Of a DNA stretch of 49,547 nt, positions 1-8,173 are shown piece after piece (within the stretch, counting starts at the first letter, position 1; every line of letters starts with the position of its first letter). Both the position numbers and the translations under genes were made by a program. Origin of the DNA: Flavobacterium sp. UBA6721 (GTDB lineage: Bacteria; Bacteroidota; Bacteroidia; Flavobacteriales; Flavobacteriaceae); assembly GCA_002454195.1 (NCBI GenBank), contig DKIJ01000001.1, positions 1 to 49,547 on the forward strand. Direction: 5' to 3'. Under the pieces are notes generated by a model. It ran no database searches. It was not told the DNA's origin and worked only from the letters and a program-made list of their open reading frames with translations.

Positions 1-1330
1 TAGCTCGAGTTGTTTCTGTTGCCAAATTATTGGTCAATACAACATCTGCGGCACTTCTTGTATTTAATTCAGTTGTTAAATTAGATGCTAATGTTGCCTC
101 TGCCGATTGGGCTCTTGTTTTTTCATAATTCAAATCAGAAGCATTATTACTTAGCCCTAAATCGACATAGCTTTTAACTGATTTTACCGTTGGATATTTA
201 ATATCAGAATTCCAATCTGCATTAATACTGGTGCTTTTGTTAATTAACTCTTCTTTTCTATTTTCTTCTGATTTAGCTCTTTGGATTTCATTTGCTAAAT
301 CGGTAATAACAGTTGCATCTGCATTTATTCTATCTGATTTTTCTTTATCAAGATTAGTTGCTATTAAATTTTCAGAATTTTTTGCCCTAGAAACTTCAAA
401 TGCCAAAGCATTAGCCCCATTTGTCATGTTATCATCTACATATGACTTTACAGCTTTCACTGTAGGATATTTTATATCCGACAATGCATCAGCATTAACA
501 CTTGAACTTTTATTTACTAAGTCTTCTTTAGTTGCTTCCTTATTAGTAGCTCTACTAATTTCAGTATTTAAATTTGTTAATAAACTTGCCTCTGCTCTAG
601 TTGCCCTGATGACTTCAGCTTCAAGTGCAGCAGATCCTATAGCGTTATTTGCATCGACATAAGTTTTTACTGCTTTTACTGTTGGATACTTCGAGTTCGA
701 AGTTCCATCTATTGTAACATCTGAACTTTTATTAGTTATATTTTCTTTTGAATCTAATGCTAATTGAGTAGCAATGCTTATAGGTTTGTTCAAATCACTA
801 ACATTATCAACATTTTCAATCCCCAAGTTAGTCTTTGCACCTAAGACCGTAATAGCATTGGTACCTCCATTTTCAATTGGTACAACACCAGTAACATTTT
901 CAGCGTTTTTTGCTGAAAATGCAAAAGGAACATATGTCAATAATTGATTACTAATTTCAACAAAATTTAAACATTGACCATTGACATCTAATGCAACTTT
1001 CAAACTTTTATTGTTAACATCCCAATAAATATCCGAAAACGATGGAGCATAACCTCCTGATTGTTTTCCGGATCCAATAATGGTATTTACCATACCATAT
1101 TCATCTGTTTTTATAGAGATAGTTTCTTGATATTCTTCTCTAAAAACATCATCAACAATTGTGAACTGTAAACAAATATCTTTATTAGCTAATGGTGAAC
1201 TAGCATTATTTACGCCAGGAACTTTTTCCCCTTGAGGATTTAATATAATTGCCTGATAGCTAATACCATTTGTTTGTGAATAAATTACAGATGAAACGAA
1301 TAAAAGTAAAAGTAGAGTTATCTTTTTCAT
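1..1330 (-). CDS. Secreted repeat-rich protein, C-terminus off the left edge
   Basis: The reading frame starts at the ATG complementary to 1328-1330 and stays open to the window edge, so only the first 443 residues are seen. A Sec signal peptide is visible (MKKITLLLLLFVSSVIYSQ). After about 200 residues the protein becomes repetitive: the motif KYPTVKAVKxYVD recurs at roughly 684, 465 and 192 on the DNA, separated by 73 and 91 residues. Segments rich in Asn, Ala, Arg and Glu (such as EVIRATRAEASL and ATETTRA) lie between copies and look like coiled-coil spacers. The start lies 2 bp after the stop of the preceding barrel gene, so it is the third gene of a tight operon. This motif occurs in Bacteroidota surface and phage-fibre-like proteins. 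Function is unknown; an extracellular stalk or adhesin-like role is inference. Confidence 0.8.
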   Translation of the reverse strand, partial: MKKITLLLLLFVSSVIYSQTNGISYQAIILNPQGEKVPGVNNASSPLANKDICLQFTIVDDVFREEYQETISIKTDEYGMVNTIIGSGKQSGGYAPSFSDIYWDVNNKSLKVALDVNGQCLNFVEISNQLLTYVPFAFSAKNAENVTGVVPIENGGTNAITVLGAKTNLGIENVDNVSDLNKPISIATQLALDSKENITNKSSDVTIDGTSNSKYPTVKAVKTYVDANNAIGSAALEAEVIRATRAEASLLTNLNTEISRATNKEATKEDLVNKSSSVNADALSDIKYPTVKAVKSYVDDNMTNGANALAFEVSRAKNSENLIATNLDKEKSDRINADATVITDLANEIQRAKSEENRKEELINKSTSINADWNSDIKYPTVKSVKSYVDLGLSNNASDLNYEKTRAQSAEATLASNLTTELNTRSAADVVLTNNLATETTRA

Positions 1331-1332
1331 AA

Positions 1333-1956
1333 TTATTTCTTATTCTTATTTATAAAATGGATACCAAACATTATTTGATTGGTATTGAATGATAGCTTAT
1401 CAGGAGAAACATTAAAAGGATTTAAGCTTTTTGAAAAAATATATCCAAGACTTATATAACCAAAGTCGTTTACTGAATATTTGGTGTAAGCTCCAACAAA
1501 TGATGAAAAAAACACTCCTGAAAATTCATCTTGATTCTTTAAATCATTAACAACTCCATTTGTAGTTTGCTTGCCATAAATTATTTTAGATATATTTAAA
1601 CCTCCATTTAATCCTACTTGTAAATTGTAGGAAATAGGAAAATTAAACCTTAAGGCATTTTGAACGCCGATATATTTGGTTTCCCATTTGTAGTTGTTTG
1701 CAAAAGAACTAGCAATAGCGTTATAATCATTCAATGTTACACCAACATCGTAGAATATATTTTTAGCATTTATAGGAATAGCATATCCAGTTTCAAAGCT
1801 TAAACCTTTACTGCTTTGGAGAGATGTAGTCATCTCTCCTTGTGAACTTTTAAAACTGTATTTAGTTGTATTACTCCCTACCAAAAGATAGGCTTCTTGA
1901 GAAAATAGCTTAACGGAAGTAATTAATAAAAAAAGTATTAGGTAGTTTTTTATCAT
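1333..1956 (-). CDS. Small outer-membrane beta-barrel protein
   Basis: A 207-residue protein with a cleavable signal peptide ending near LFSQ. Strands of alternating polar and hydrophobic residues run throughout, ending in the short strand QIMFGIHFINKNKK. Glycine/aromatic pairs such as VGLNGGLN, FVGAYTKY and ISLGYIFSK are typical of the porin-like OMP beta-barrel families of Bacteroidota. Its ATG overlaps the stop of the upstream T9SS-sorted protein by 4 bp (ATGA), so translation is probably coupled. It could help anchor or export the two secreted partners at the cell surface, but that is inferred only from the operon. No specific family name can be assigned. Confidence 0.7.
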   Translation of the reverse strand: MIKNYLILFLLITSVKLFSQEAYLLVGSNTTKYSFKSSQGEMTTSLQSSKGLSFETGYAIPINAKNIFYDVGVTLNDYNAIASSFANNYKWETKYIGVQNALRFNFPISYNLQVGLNGGLNISKIIYGKQTTNGVVNDLKNQDEFSGVFFSSFVGAYTKYSVNDFGYISLGYIFSKSLNPFNVSPDKLSFNTNQIMFGIHFINKNKK

Positions 1957-2435
1957 TTTTTTATAATTTTTGTGTAATAATTGTAATTAGTCGCACTTAG
2001 TCTAACGAGATATGCCGATGTAGGCAGTCGTGATAAATCTATAGTCAGAACAGCGTTTATTGCTCTCTGCTTTTGATTATAAACCAATCTACCTGATACA
2101 TCGAAAACAACAATAGAAATTAAACCTAGTGGCTGCTTTGAAAATTGAAAATTAATGGTTTCAGTAAAAGGATTTGGATAGATAATTGTCTTTATATAAT
2201 CAGGTGTATTAGTTTTATTACTTTCAATATAATTACTCCACAGACTTTGCTGAAAGCCTTGCATAACGACAACATTTCTGTTGTTAGAAGTGCCATTTAT
2301 ACTTTGTTGTCCTATGATTTGTTTAACAACAATTCCTGATGAAATTCTTGATGTTTGCCCTTGAGACGAGAGCATTTGATGATGTAAAACTTGCCCATGA
2401 AAGGAAATAGTAAATAACAGCAATATGTACTTCAT
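1953..2435 (-). CDS. T9SS-exported protein with C-terminal type A sorting domain
   Basis: A 160-residue secreted protein with an N-terminal hydrophobic signal (MKYILLLFTISFHGQ). Residues from about 85 to the end form a type IX secretion C-terminal sorting domain: IIYPNPFTETINFQF, then IVVFDVSGRLVY, then a final strand YLVRLSATNYNYYTKIIKK. This domain directs export across the outer membrane by the gliding/T9SS machinery of Bacteroidota. The passenger is very short (about 65 residues after the signal), so the protein may be mostly an anchor or an operon-specific surface factor. It is the first gene of a three-gene operon whose members touch or overlap. Confidence in the sorting domain is high; the passenger's function is unknown. 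Confidence 0.85.
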   Translation of the reverse strand: MKYILLLFTISFHGQVLHHQMLSSQGQTSRISSGIVVKQIIGQQSINGTSNNRNVVVMQGFQQSLWSNYIESNKTNTPDYIKTIIYPNPFTETINFQFSKQPLGLISIVVFDVSGRLVYNQKQRAINAVLTIDLSRLPTSAYLVRLSATNYNYYTKIIKK

Positions 2436-2767
2436 AAAAAAAATTTTTATACAAGATTACTGGATTTATTCAAAAAAATATAGTCTATTAAAACTAAGTA
2501 GGTTAAATACTTAGTAATTAGTAAAAACTTTTTGGTTTTTAGTAATATTTGAATTTCAGCAGATTAATTAAACTAAATTGATAAAAAGCTTACTAAAAAC
2601 CGAAAAACAACTTAAAAATTAAATTATACATCATATATTTTAACTAATAGGTAATATTTTGAAAACAAAACACCTTTAAACTAAATTTATACTCAAACGA
2701 CTTAAAAATTAATTTAAATAAAAAATTTGCAAAACAAATATTACAATTTATAAAAATTAATTTAAAA
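2436..2767. promoter_or_regulatory. Divergent AT-rich promoter region with inverted repeats
   Basis: This 332-bp spacer separates the T9SS operon (minus) from the AraC-type regulator (plus). I see no gene in it. It contains CTAAGTA at 2494-2500 facing TACTTAG at 2508-2514. It also has a perfect 12-bp inverted pair, GGTTTTTAGTAA at 2534-2545 and TTACTAAAAACC at 2590-2601, with 44 bp between the arms. These are plausible operators for the neighbouring AraC-type regulator, which is inference from position only. Confidence 0.5.
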
Positions 2768-3937
2768 ATGATTACACATAATTTATTGCTACTGATTAGT
2801 GGATTATTAGGTTTTGTAACCGCTGGATTAACTTTCAAAAATTACAAATTGAATACCATCATGAATTGTTACATAATCATAATAATATTTATTATTTCAG
2901 CACGTTATTTTTCTCTAGGGTTAATCCAGCTTACAGGCCAAAATTCAGGAATAGCATTTTATCTGAAATATTCAAATTTATCATTAATTGTAGCACCTCT
3001 TTTTTTCTTGTATTTTAAAAAATTAGCTGACTGTAATCCAAATTTTTTAAAAAAAGAATTACTTCATTTTATATTCCCTATTTGTTTTTTTGTTTTTAGT
3101 TCGAATATTGAAGTTTTTAAAATGAATTACAAAGGCTTTCCATTCGTTCTAAACACTATTGTTTCTTTATATTTGTTATTATATACCATTTTAACATATC
3201 GAATTTTAAAAGAAAAAAATTGGATAAGTAAAGAAAGAACAAAAGTCATTAACAAACAAAATATATTAAACAGCAAATGGGCTTCATTTCTGTTTTTAGG
3301 AACAATAGTTATCGAAGCACGTTTAATTGGTTCATTATTTTTTGAAAGTCATTACGGCATAATCGTTAGAGGATTCCGTTTTGGATGGTTTTCGGCATTA
3401 ATTTGGCTTATTATACTTATCAAAATATTGAGTTCACCCGAAATTCTGTACGGATATAAAATTTTGAATGAAAAAGTTCAGGAAAATCGAACTTCCAATT
3501 TGAAATTTGATAAAATATGGCAATTACAAGCTGTTACAGAAATTAACAATGTTCAACATCTGGCCTTAAAAGAAAAAATAGATAAGAATCTTCAGAATTA
3601 CTTTGAAGAAATTGAAAAAAAAACCTTAGAATTTGATTATTTCAGAGAACAAAATTTCAAAATGGATGACTTAGCCAATAAATTAAATATACCAAAAAGT
3701 CATCTTTCGTATGTTTTTAAGTATCACTCCACAATCTCTTTTTCTGAATTTAAAAAAATCATCCGTATTTATGATGCTATCAACCTAATTGAAAATGGCT
3801 ATTTAAATTACAGTACATTGGATTCACTTTCTAAAAAAACAGGTTTTACATCCTACAATTCTTTTTTTACTAGTTTTAAAGAAATTATTGGATTAGCACC
3901 TATTGAATACATTAATAACATGCAAACTGCTGTATAA
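2768..3937 (+). CDS. Membrane-bound AraC-family transcription regulator
   Basis: A 389-residue protein whose first 220 or so residues form about six or seven hydrophobic helices (for example LLLLISGLLGFVTAGL, IIIIIFIISARYF, LSLIVAPLFFLYF, LIWLIILIKIL). The last 110 residues are a cytoplasmic AraC/XylS DNA-binding domain: MDDLANKLNIPKSHLSYVFK is the first helix-turn-helix, and LSKKTGFTSYNSFFTSFKEIIG the second, followed by the usual P-x-E-Y-I end. This membrane-sensor plus AraC architecture is common in Flavobacteria. It is transcribed away from the T9SS/barrel operon across a shared control region holding inverted repeats, so that operon is its most likely target. The ligand or signal is not evident from the sequence. 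Confidence 0.85.
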   Translation: MITHNLLLLISGLLGFVTAGLTFKNYKLNTIMNCYIIIIIFIISARYFSLGLIQLTGQNSGIAFYLKYSNLSLIVAPLFFLYFKKLADCNPNFLKKELLHFIFPICFFVFSSNIEVFKMNYKGFPFVLNTIVSLYLLLYTILTYRILKEKNWISKERTKVINKQNILNSKWASFLFLGTIVIEARLIGSLFFESHYGIIVRGFRFGWFSALIWLIILIKILSSPEILYGYKILNEKVQENRTSNLKFDKIWQLQAVTEINNVQHLALKEKIDKNLQNYFEEIEKKTLEFDYFREQNFKMDDLANKLNIPKSHLSYVFKYHSTISFSEFKKIIRIYDAINLIENGYLNYSTLDSLSKKTGFTSYNSFFTSFKEIIGLAPIEYINNMQTAV

Positions 3938-4028
3938 CACCCTAAAAGGATTTTTAACATTAACTGTGACACTAAATAAATTCAACGAAAACCAACGATA
4001 AACTTAAGTAGTTCAACAAACAAATATT

Positions 4029-4072
4029 AAACAATAAGCTCGCTTAAATAACTTTAAGCGAGCTTATTGTTT
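4029..4072. terminator. Strong bidirectional terminator hairpin
   Basis: A perfect 20-bp stem (4029-4048 with 4053-4072) around a TAAC loop lies between the converging ends of the AraC-type regulator (plus) and the chlorite dismutase-like gene (minus). The stem has A-rich and T-rich outer ends, which would serve as U-tracts in both directions. Confidence 0.9.
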
Positions 4073-4080
4073 AGATTACA

Positions 4081-4629
4081 TCAAACCTGCATCAATCTTA
4101 TATCCACTTCCCTGTCCACATAAGTCCATTCTTCTGTTTTTCGCAAAACATATAATAATTCTTCAAAAGCTTTTTCATCAGAAGGTGCGTATTCAAACCA
4201 GGTTAAAAAATCAAAAGGCTCCCCTATATCCCTGCTATGGAATAATTTTCGAGCAATAGCTGGTAAATATTGTAAACCTGTTTGAGTATGTTTAGAACTT
4301 TCTTCCATGATTTTTCTCCTTTCATCCTGGGCCAAATTCCACCAATCAACGGATTTTTTTAAAGGTATAAAAGCGGCATAAGTTGCAGAAGGTCTTCCTA
4401 AATCTTCCTGAATAGCAAGCAGTTGCTCTTTTTCTGCTTTTTCTGTATATCTAAGATTACTAATAATTCCTTTCAAAGACCAAATTCCATGTTTGAATTT
4501 TTCTAATGAACCAGGTACTTTGTTTAAATATTCTACCATTTTCAGTGGCTCTCCTTTCAAAAGCTGCATATCCCTTAGCTTCCACTCTCCTGAATCTCCT
4601 CCAATAAATTCAAATATTGTATTACTCAT
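4081..4629 (-). CDS. cld: Chlorite dismutase-family haem protein, short (lineage II) type
   Basis: A 182-residue protein of the chlorite dismutase fold, at the short length typical of the dimeric lineage II enzymes. His114 (in SSKHTQTG) and Arg127 (in LPAIARKLF) fall at the positions I recall for the proximal haem histidine and distal catalytic arginine of that lineage. The family motifs LTWFEYAPSDEKAFEELL and WTYVDREVDIRL are also present. If active it would convert chlorite to chloride and O2 in the cytoplasm. It sits just after the nitrate ABC transporter genes, separated from them by a terminator. Nitrate reductases can reduce chlorate to chlorite, so detoxification of that by-product is a sensible inferred role. 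A haem-dependent peroxidase or nitrite/NO-related activity is an alternative. Confidence 0.85.
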   Translation of the reverse strand: MSNTIFEFIGGDSGEWKLRDMQLLKGEPLKMVEYLNKVPGSLEKFKHGIWSLKGIISNLRYTEKAEKEQLLAIQEDLGRPSATYAAFIPLKKSVDWWNLAQDERRKIMEESSKHTQTGLQYLPAIARKLFHSRDIGEPFDFLTWFEYAPSDEKAFEELLYVLRKTEEWTYVDREVDIRLMQV

Positions 4630-4678
4630 TTGATATCGATTTTAAATTATAAAAAAGAAAATTTTCAACGACACTAAA

Positions 4679-4710
4679 AAATCCCTATCGTACAACTACG
4701 ATAGGGATTT
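4679..4710 (-). terminator. Terminator of the nitrate transporter operon
   Basis: A perfect 14-bp stem (4679-4692 with 4697-4710) with loop CAAC lies just after the stop of the ABC ATPase gene. On the minus strand it is followed by TTTTTT. It separates the transporter genes from cld, so cld needs either readthrough or a promoter in the 50 bp before its start. Confidence 0.85.
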
Positions 4711-4731
4711 AAACAAACAAAACAAATTAAA

Positions 4732-5538
4732 CTAATTTTTGTATTTCATTCCCATGTCTTCAATTGAGAAGTGATCAGTTAGCAAGTGTAACAATTTATC
4801 TCTCAAATCAATATATTCAGGCATTTTTACAATTTCAATTTTGTTTCTTGGTCTTGGCAAATGAACTTCAACAATTTCCTTTATAGTTGAAGACGGACCA
4901 TTATTTAAAACAATAATTCTATCAGACAAGAATAACGCTTCTTCAATATCATGAGTAATCATCACAATCGTTTTTTCACGATTATCAAGATTCCATAATT
5001 TCAATACCTCTAATTGCATAGATCCTTTAGTCAAGGCATCTAAAGCCCCAAAAGGTTCATCCATTAATAAGACTCCTGGATTGATTGCAAAGGCACGAGC
5101 AATGGCTACTCTTTGTTTCATTCCTCCCGAAAGTTGTCCTGGTAATTTGTCTTTGTGTTCAAACAAATTTACCATCTTAAGATTTTTTTCCACAATTTCC
5201 TGTTTTTCTGCAACAGTCCCTTTTACAACCGAATCGACAACTTGAAACAAGTTTTGATACACCGTTAACCAAGGTAAAAGTGAGTAATTTTGAAAAACAA
5301 TTCCTCTATCAGGACCAGGTCCTTTAATGTTTTGATTGTTTAAAACTACTGAACCTGCTGAAGGTGTTAACATCCCTGCAATAGCATTTAAAATTGTAGA
5401 TTTACCACAACCAGAGTGTCCAATAATTGATATAATTTCGCCTTTATTAATGGATAAATTAATATCTCTTACGGCTGTATATTTCCCTTTTGGTGTTGGA
5501 AATGAAATTTCCAAATCTTTGATTTCTAAATAACTCAT
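4732..5538 (-). CDS. nrtD: Nitrate ABC transporter ATP-binding protein
   Basis: A 268-residue ABC ATPase of the nitrate/sulfonate/taurine import group. Walker A is GHSGCGKST (residues 40-48), the Q-loop glutamine lies in VFQNYSLLPW, the signature is LSGGMKQR (136-143), and Walker B plus D-loop is LLMDEPFGALDA (157-168). The switch histidine is in MITHDIEEAL. It powers import by the permease encoded upstream. Assignment to nitrate rather than sulfonate rests on the adjacent NrtA-type binding protein and nitrate reductase. It lacks the extra NrtA-like regulatory domain found on cyanobacterial NrtC, so NrtD is the closer name. It is the last gene of the transporter run before a strong terminator. 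Confidence 0.85.
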   Translation of the reverse strand: MSYLEIKDLEISFPTPKGKYTAVRDINLSINKGEIISIIGHSGCGKSTILNAIAGMLTPSAGSVVLNNQNIKGPGPDRGIVFQNYSLLPWLTVYQNLFQVVDSVVKGTVAEKQEIVEKNLKMVNLFEHKDKLPGQLSGGMKQRVAIARAFAINPGVLLMDEPFGALDALTKGSMQLEVLKLWNLDNREKTIVMITHDIEEALFLSDRIIVLNNGPSSTIKEIVEVHLPRPRNKIEIVKMPEYIDLRDKLLHLLTDHFSIEDMGMKYKN

Positions 5539-5544
5539 GATATT

Positions 5545-5632
5545 TGATTTTAGATTTTAGACTTTTGATATTAGATTTCAGGTTACACGTTTTAAAACTT
5601 TGAATCTTAGCGACTCAGTACCTTAGCATCTT
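5545..5632. repeat. Low-complexity intergenic repeat between nrtB and nrtD
   Basis: This short spacer contains repeated variants of TTTAGATTTTAGAC and of the phrase CTTAG-x-GACT/CTTAGCATCTTA (for example ATCTTAGCGACTCAGTACCTTAGCATCTTA broken over 5606-5634). Similar CTTAG-rich runs are found between Flavobacterium genes, and another example lies at 12070-12137. No coding or structured element is evident. Confidence 0.4.
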
Positions 5633-5634
5633 AA

Positions 5635-6522
5635 TTACGCTTTATAAGCTACTTTGTTTTCTATGTAAGTAAATAATTTGTCAAAAAGTAATCCCACAAC
5701 ACCAATGATAATAATTGCTGATATTACTTTTTCAAGACTTAACGCATTCCAGCTGTCCCATACAAAAAATCCAATTCCTGCACCTCCTGATAACATCTCA
5801 CCTGCTACAATTACTAACCAAGCCACACTTATACTTAAGCGTAAACCTGTAATAATATGAGGCAAACTAAATGGAATCAAAATTTTTGTTAGGTATCGCA
5901 TTTTAGAAAAACCAAACGCTTTTGCTACATTTTTATGATCTTGAGGTAAGGAAGCAATACCAAAAGAAGTATTAATTAATGTAGACCATAATGAGGTAAT
6001 AAACACTATAAAAATGGTTGCTAATCCTGTGTCTTTGAATACTACTAAACCAATTGGGAACCATGCTAATGGGGAAACTGGTTTTAAAAGTTGTACAATA
6101 GGGTAAAATATTTGTTTACAAATTGTACTCGCCCCCATTAAAATTCCAATAGGAATAGCAACCAAAGAACCTAAAAAGAACCCTAATAATACGGTTTTAA
6201 TAGAGTTGAACAATTGCAATCCTATTCCTTTGTCGTTAGGTCCATAATCATAAAATGGATCACTAAGCATTTCATATAAAACTGTCAATGTTGCTATAGG
6301 AGTTGGCAAAGCACCTTCGGTAAGACTACTTACTAATTCCCATACTCCTCCAAAAATAACCAATCCTAAGATTGCTAAAAAAACTGATTTTGATTTAGTT
6401 ACTACTTTTTCAATGAATAAACTTAATTTTTCATTTTTGATTTCTACACTCTGAGATGTTGATTCTACAGCAATATTTGCCTCCTCTAGAGCATCAATTG
6501 TTAATGTTTCTCTTTCTGCCAT
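5635..6522 (-). CDS. nrtB: Nitrate ABC transporter permease
   Basis: A 295-residue inner-membrane permease of the BPD transporter family. After a 45-residue charged, cytoplasmic N-terminus there is a first membrane helix (VFLAILGLVIFGGVWELV), followed by about five more. The EAA-type coupling motif that contacts the ATPase is around residues 195-225 (SLPQDHKNVAKAFGFSKMRYLTKILIPFSLP, here split: the first part carries the invariant acid and Gly). The loop EMLSGGAGIGFFVWDSWN is characteristic of the nitrate/sulfonate group. It works with the NrtA-type binding protein and NrtD. A terminator-like hairpin separates it from nrtA, suggesting lower expression than the binding protein. Confidence 0.85.
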   Translation of the reverse strand: MAERETLTIDALEEANIAVESTSQSVEIKNEKLSLFIEKVVTKSKSVFLAILGLVIFGGVWELVSSLTEGALPTPIATLTVLYEMLSDPFYDYGPNDKGIGLQLFNSIKTVLLGFFLGSLVAIPIGILMGASTICKQIFYPIVQLLKPVSPLAWFPIGLVVFKDTGLATIFIVFITSLWSTLINTSFGIASLPQDHKNVAKAFGFSKMRYLTKILIPFSLPHIITGLRLSISVAWLVIVAGEMLSGGAGIGFFVWDSWNALSLEKVISAIIIIGVVGLLFDKLFTYIENKVAYKA

Positions 6523-6601
6523 GATTCCTTCTTTTTTAGTTTAACTTAATTGTATTGTTTGTTTCAATTGTTTAGTTATGCTTGATAATTTGTTTTAAAA
6601 C

Positions 6602-6619
6602 CCCTCTCAAAAGAGAGGG
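6602..6619 (-). terminator. Intra-operon hairpin after nrtA (attenuator)
   Basis: CCCTCTC (6602-6608) pairs with GAGAGGG (6613-6619) around AAAA. On the minus strand the hairpin is followed by GTTTTAAAAC. It lies about 20 bp past the nrtA stop and before nrtB. It probably terminates or stabilises part of the transcripts so that the binding protein is made in excess. Confidence 0.6.
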
Positions 6620-6640
6620 ATTATTTGATGTTTTGCTTTG

Positions 6641-7873
6641 TTATTTTCTTACTACTTTTAGGTAAGTCGCTGGATTTGCTGGATTAAAAACCGTTTTGTC
6701 AATTGTCAATGAAAATGGCTTCATATCATCCGCAGGCACTTTTATTTTCATACTTGCAGCTACTTCTTTGTATAAATCTTGTAGAATTAATTTATCAGCG
6801 ATGGCTTTATAATTTGGTGCTTCTTTCAAATAACCGAATCTTACAAACTGTGCCATTGCCCAAATAGCGTATGATTTACGAGGAAAGTTAATTGTACCTC
6901 CTTTATGAAAAACCATTTGGTCTCCTTTATAAATCTTTTGTCCTAACTTACAACCCAGATTGTATTCACCATTCAAACGATCCTGAATAACATCGTTATT
7001 AGCATTTACATAAGGTGCTCTTCCTATGATATCGGCTGTTTTTTTACGATTAGCAGGAACATCTAACCATATACACGCTTCTAAAATTGCTTTCATTACT
7101 TTTTTAAGATCTTCTCTCCTTTTGGCAGCAAAATCTTTGTTTACGACCAATGCTTTTTCTGGGTGATCTTTCCAAATATCTTGTGTGGCAATTTGAGTAA
7201 ACCCTACTCCTTGCATAGCAGCAACACCACCCCAAGGCTCTCCTACACAGAATCCATCCATGTTACCCACTTTCATATTTGCAACCATCTGTGGAGGTGG
7301 AATAGTGATAATTTTTGATGTTTTTTGATTCACCCCTGCAATAGCTAACCAGTTACGTAACCACAAATCGTGTGTTCCTCCTGGGAAAGTCATTGCAAAC
7401 GTTACTTCTTTTTCGGCTTTTAATTTAGCGGCAACTACTGGAGCTACTTTTACCATATCTTTAAAACCAACTTTTCCACAAAAATCATTTGACAATGTAA
7501 TTGCTTGACCATTTGAATTAAGCATCATCGCTATTTTCATTTCCGATCCTGCTTTTCCCCCCACTCCTGTGTATACTGAGAAAGGCATCGAATACAAGCA
7601 GTGCGCTCCATCTAATTCTCCTGTTAAGATTTTATCCCTAACATTTGCCCAAGAAGATTCTTTGGTTACAATTACTTCTACACCATATTTTTTAAACAAA
7701 CCCAACTCTTTGGCCATTACAATAGGCGAACAATCCGTAAGAGGAATAAAACCTAATTTGATAGGATCACCTTGTGCACTTGTTGTAATTGATGTTAATG
7801 AAACTAAGGTTACCAATCCTGCTAGCATCAATCTTGAAAAAAGTTTTGCTATTTTTTGTGTTGTTTTTTTCAT
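6641..7873 (-). CDS. nrtA: NrtA/CmpA-type periplasmic nitrate-binding protein
   Basis: A 410-residue substrate-binding protein with a Sec signal peptide (positively charged start, then LMLAGLVTLVSLTSITTSAQ). There is no lipobox cysteine, so it is predicted to be soluble in the periplasm. The mature start IKLGFIPLTDCSPIVMAKELGLFKKYG and the later MTFPGGTHDLWLRNWL and GNMDGFCVGEPWG segments are hallmarks of the NrtA/CmpA group that binds nitrate or bicarbonate. Next to a nitrate reductase, nitrate is the likely ligand. It is the first gene of the transporter operon. A candidate TAAATTTG promoter element (7929-7936, minus strand) and the regulon palindrome at 7939-7954 lie upstream. Confidence 0.88.
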   Translation of the reverse strand: MKKTTQKIAKLFSRLMLAGLVTLVSLTSITTSAQGDPIKLGFIPLTDCSPIVMAKELGLFKKYGVEVIVTKESSWANVRDKILTGELDGAHCLYSMPFSVYTGVGGKAGSEMKIAMMLNSNGQAITLSNDFCGKVGFKDMVKVAPVVAAKLKAEKEVTFAMTFPGGTHDLWLRNWLAIAGVNQKTSKIITIPPPQMVANMKVGNMDGFCVGEPWGGVAAMQGVGFTQIATQDIWKDHPEKALVVNKDFAAKRREDLKKVMKAILEACIWLDVPANRKKTADIIGRAPYVNANNDVIQDRLNGEYNLGCKLGQKIYKGDQMVFHKGGTINFPRKSYAIWAMAQFVRFGYLKEAPNYKAIADKLILQDLYKEVAASMKIKVPADDMKPFSLTIDKTVFNPANPATYLKVVRK

Positions 7874-7938
7874 ATCGATTTTTTTAATGATTTAAATTTA
7901 CTTATTGAGATTCTTATTTTGTATGAAGCAAATTTACG

Positions 7939-7954
7939 TAAGTATATTTACTTA
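7939..7954. promoter_or_regulatory. Regulon palindrome upstream of nrtA
   Basis: TAAGTA-TATT-TACTTA, a perfect 6-4-6 inverted repeat. On the minus strand it ends 2 bp before a TAAATTTG box (7929-7936) that fits the Bacteroidota -7 consensus TAnnTTTG, placing it in the core promoter of nrtA. The same palindrome precedes moeA and the crp/fnr gene. Confidence 0.75.
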
Positions 7955-8173
7955 AAAATCACCTAAAAACCAATCAAAAACAGTTTTTTATCACAGTTTA
8001 ATCTAGTACCTAAACATTAAAAAAAACTGCCAAAACACAACATTTATAGCTAACTCCTTATTCAACATGGATTTTTGACTTCATAATATACGTAGTTATT
8101 ACAACGTATTGTTACTAAAAGAAATTAATGGATTAAAAATTCTTCTTCTAAAATAGATTTAATGTTTGTTTAA

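Noticed and set aside
231..662. 143-residue open frame on the plus strand
   Set aside because: It is the antisense of the repetitive secreted protein; its Ser/Leu-rich composition mirrors the repeat, and there is no start context or homology.
2494..2514. CTAAGTA-N7-TACTTAG as a fifth copy of the nitrate palindrome
   Set aside because: The spacer is 7, not 4, so the half-sites would be on a different face of the DNA, and the adjacent operon has no link to nitrate.
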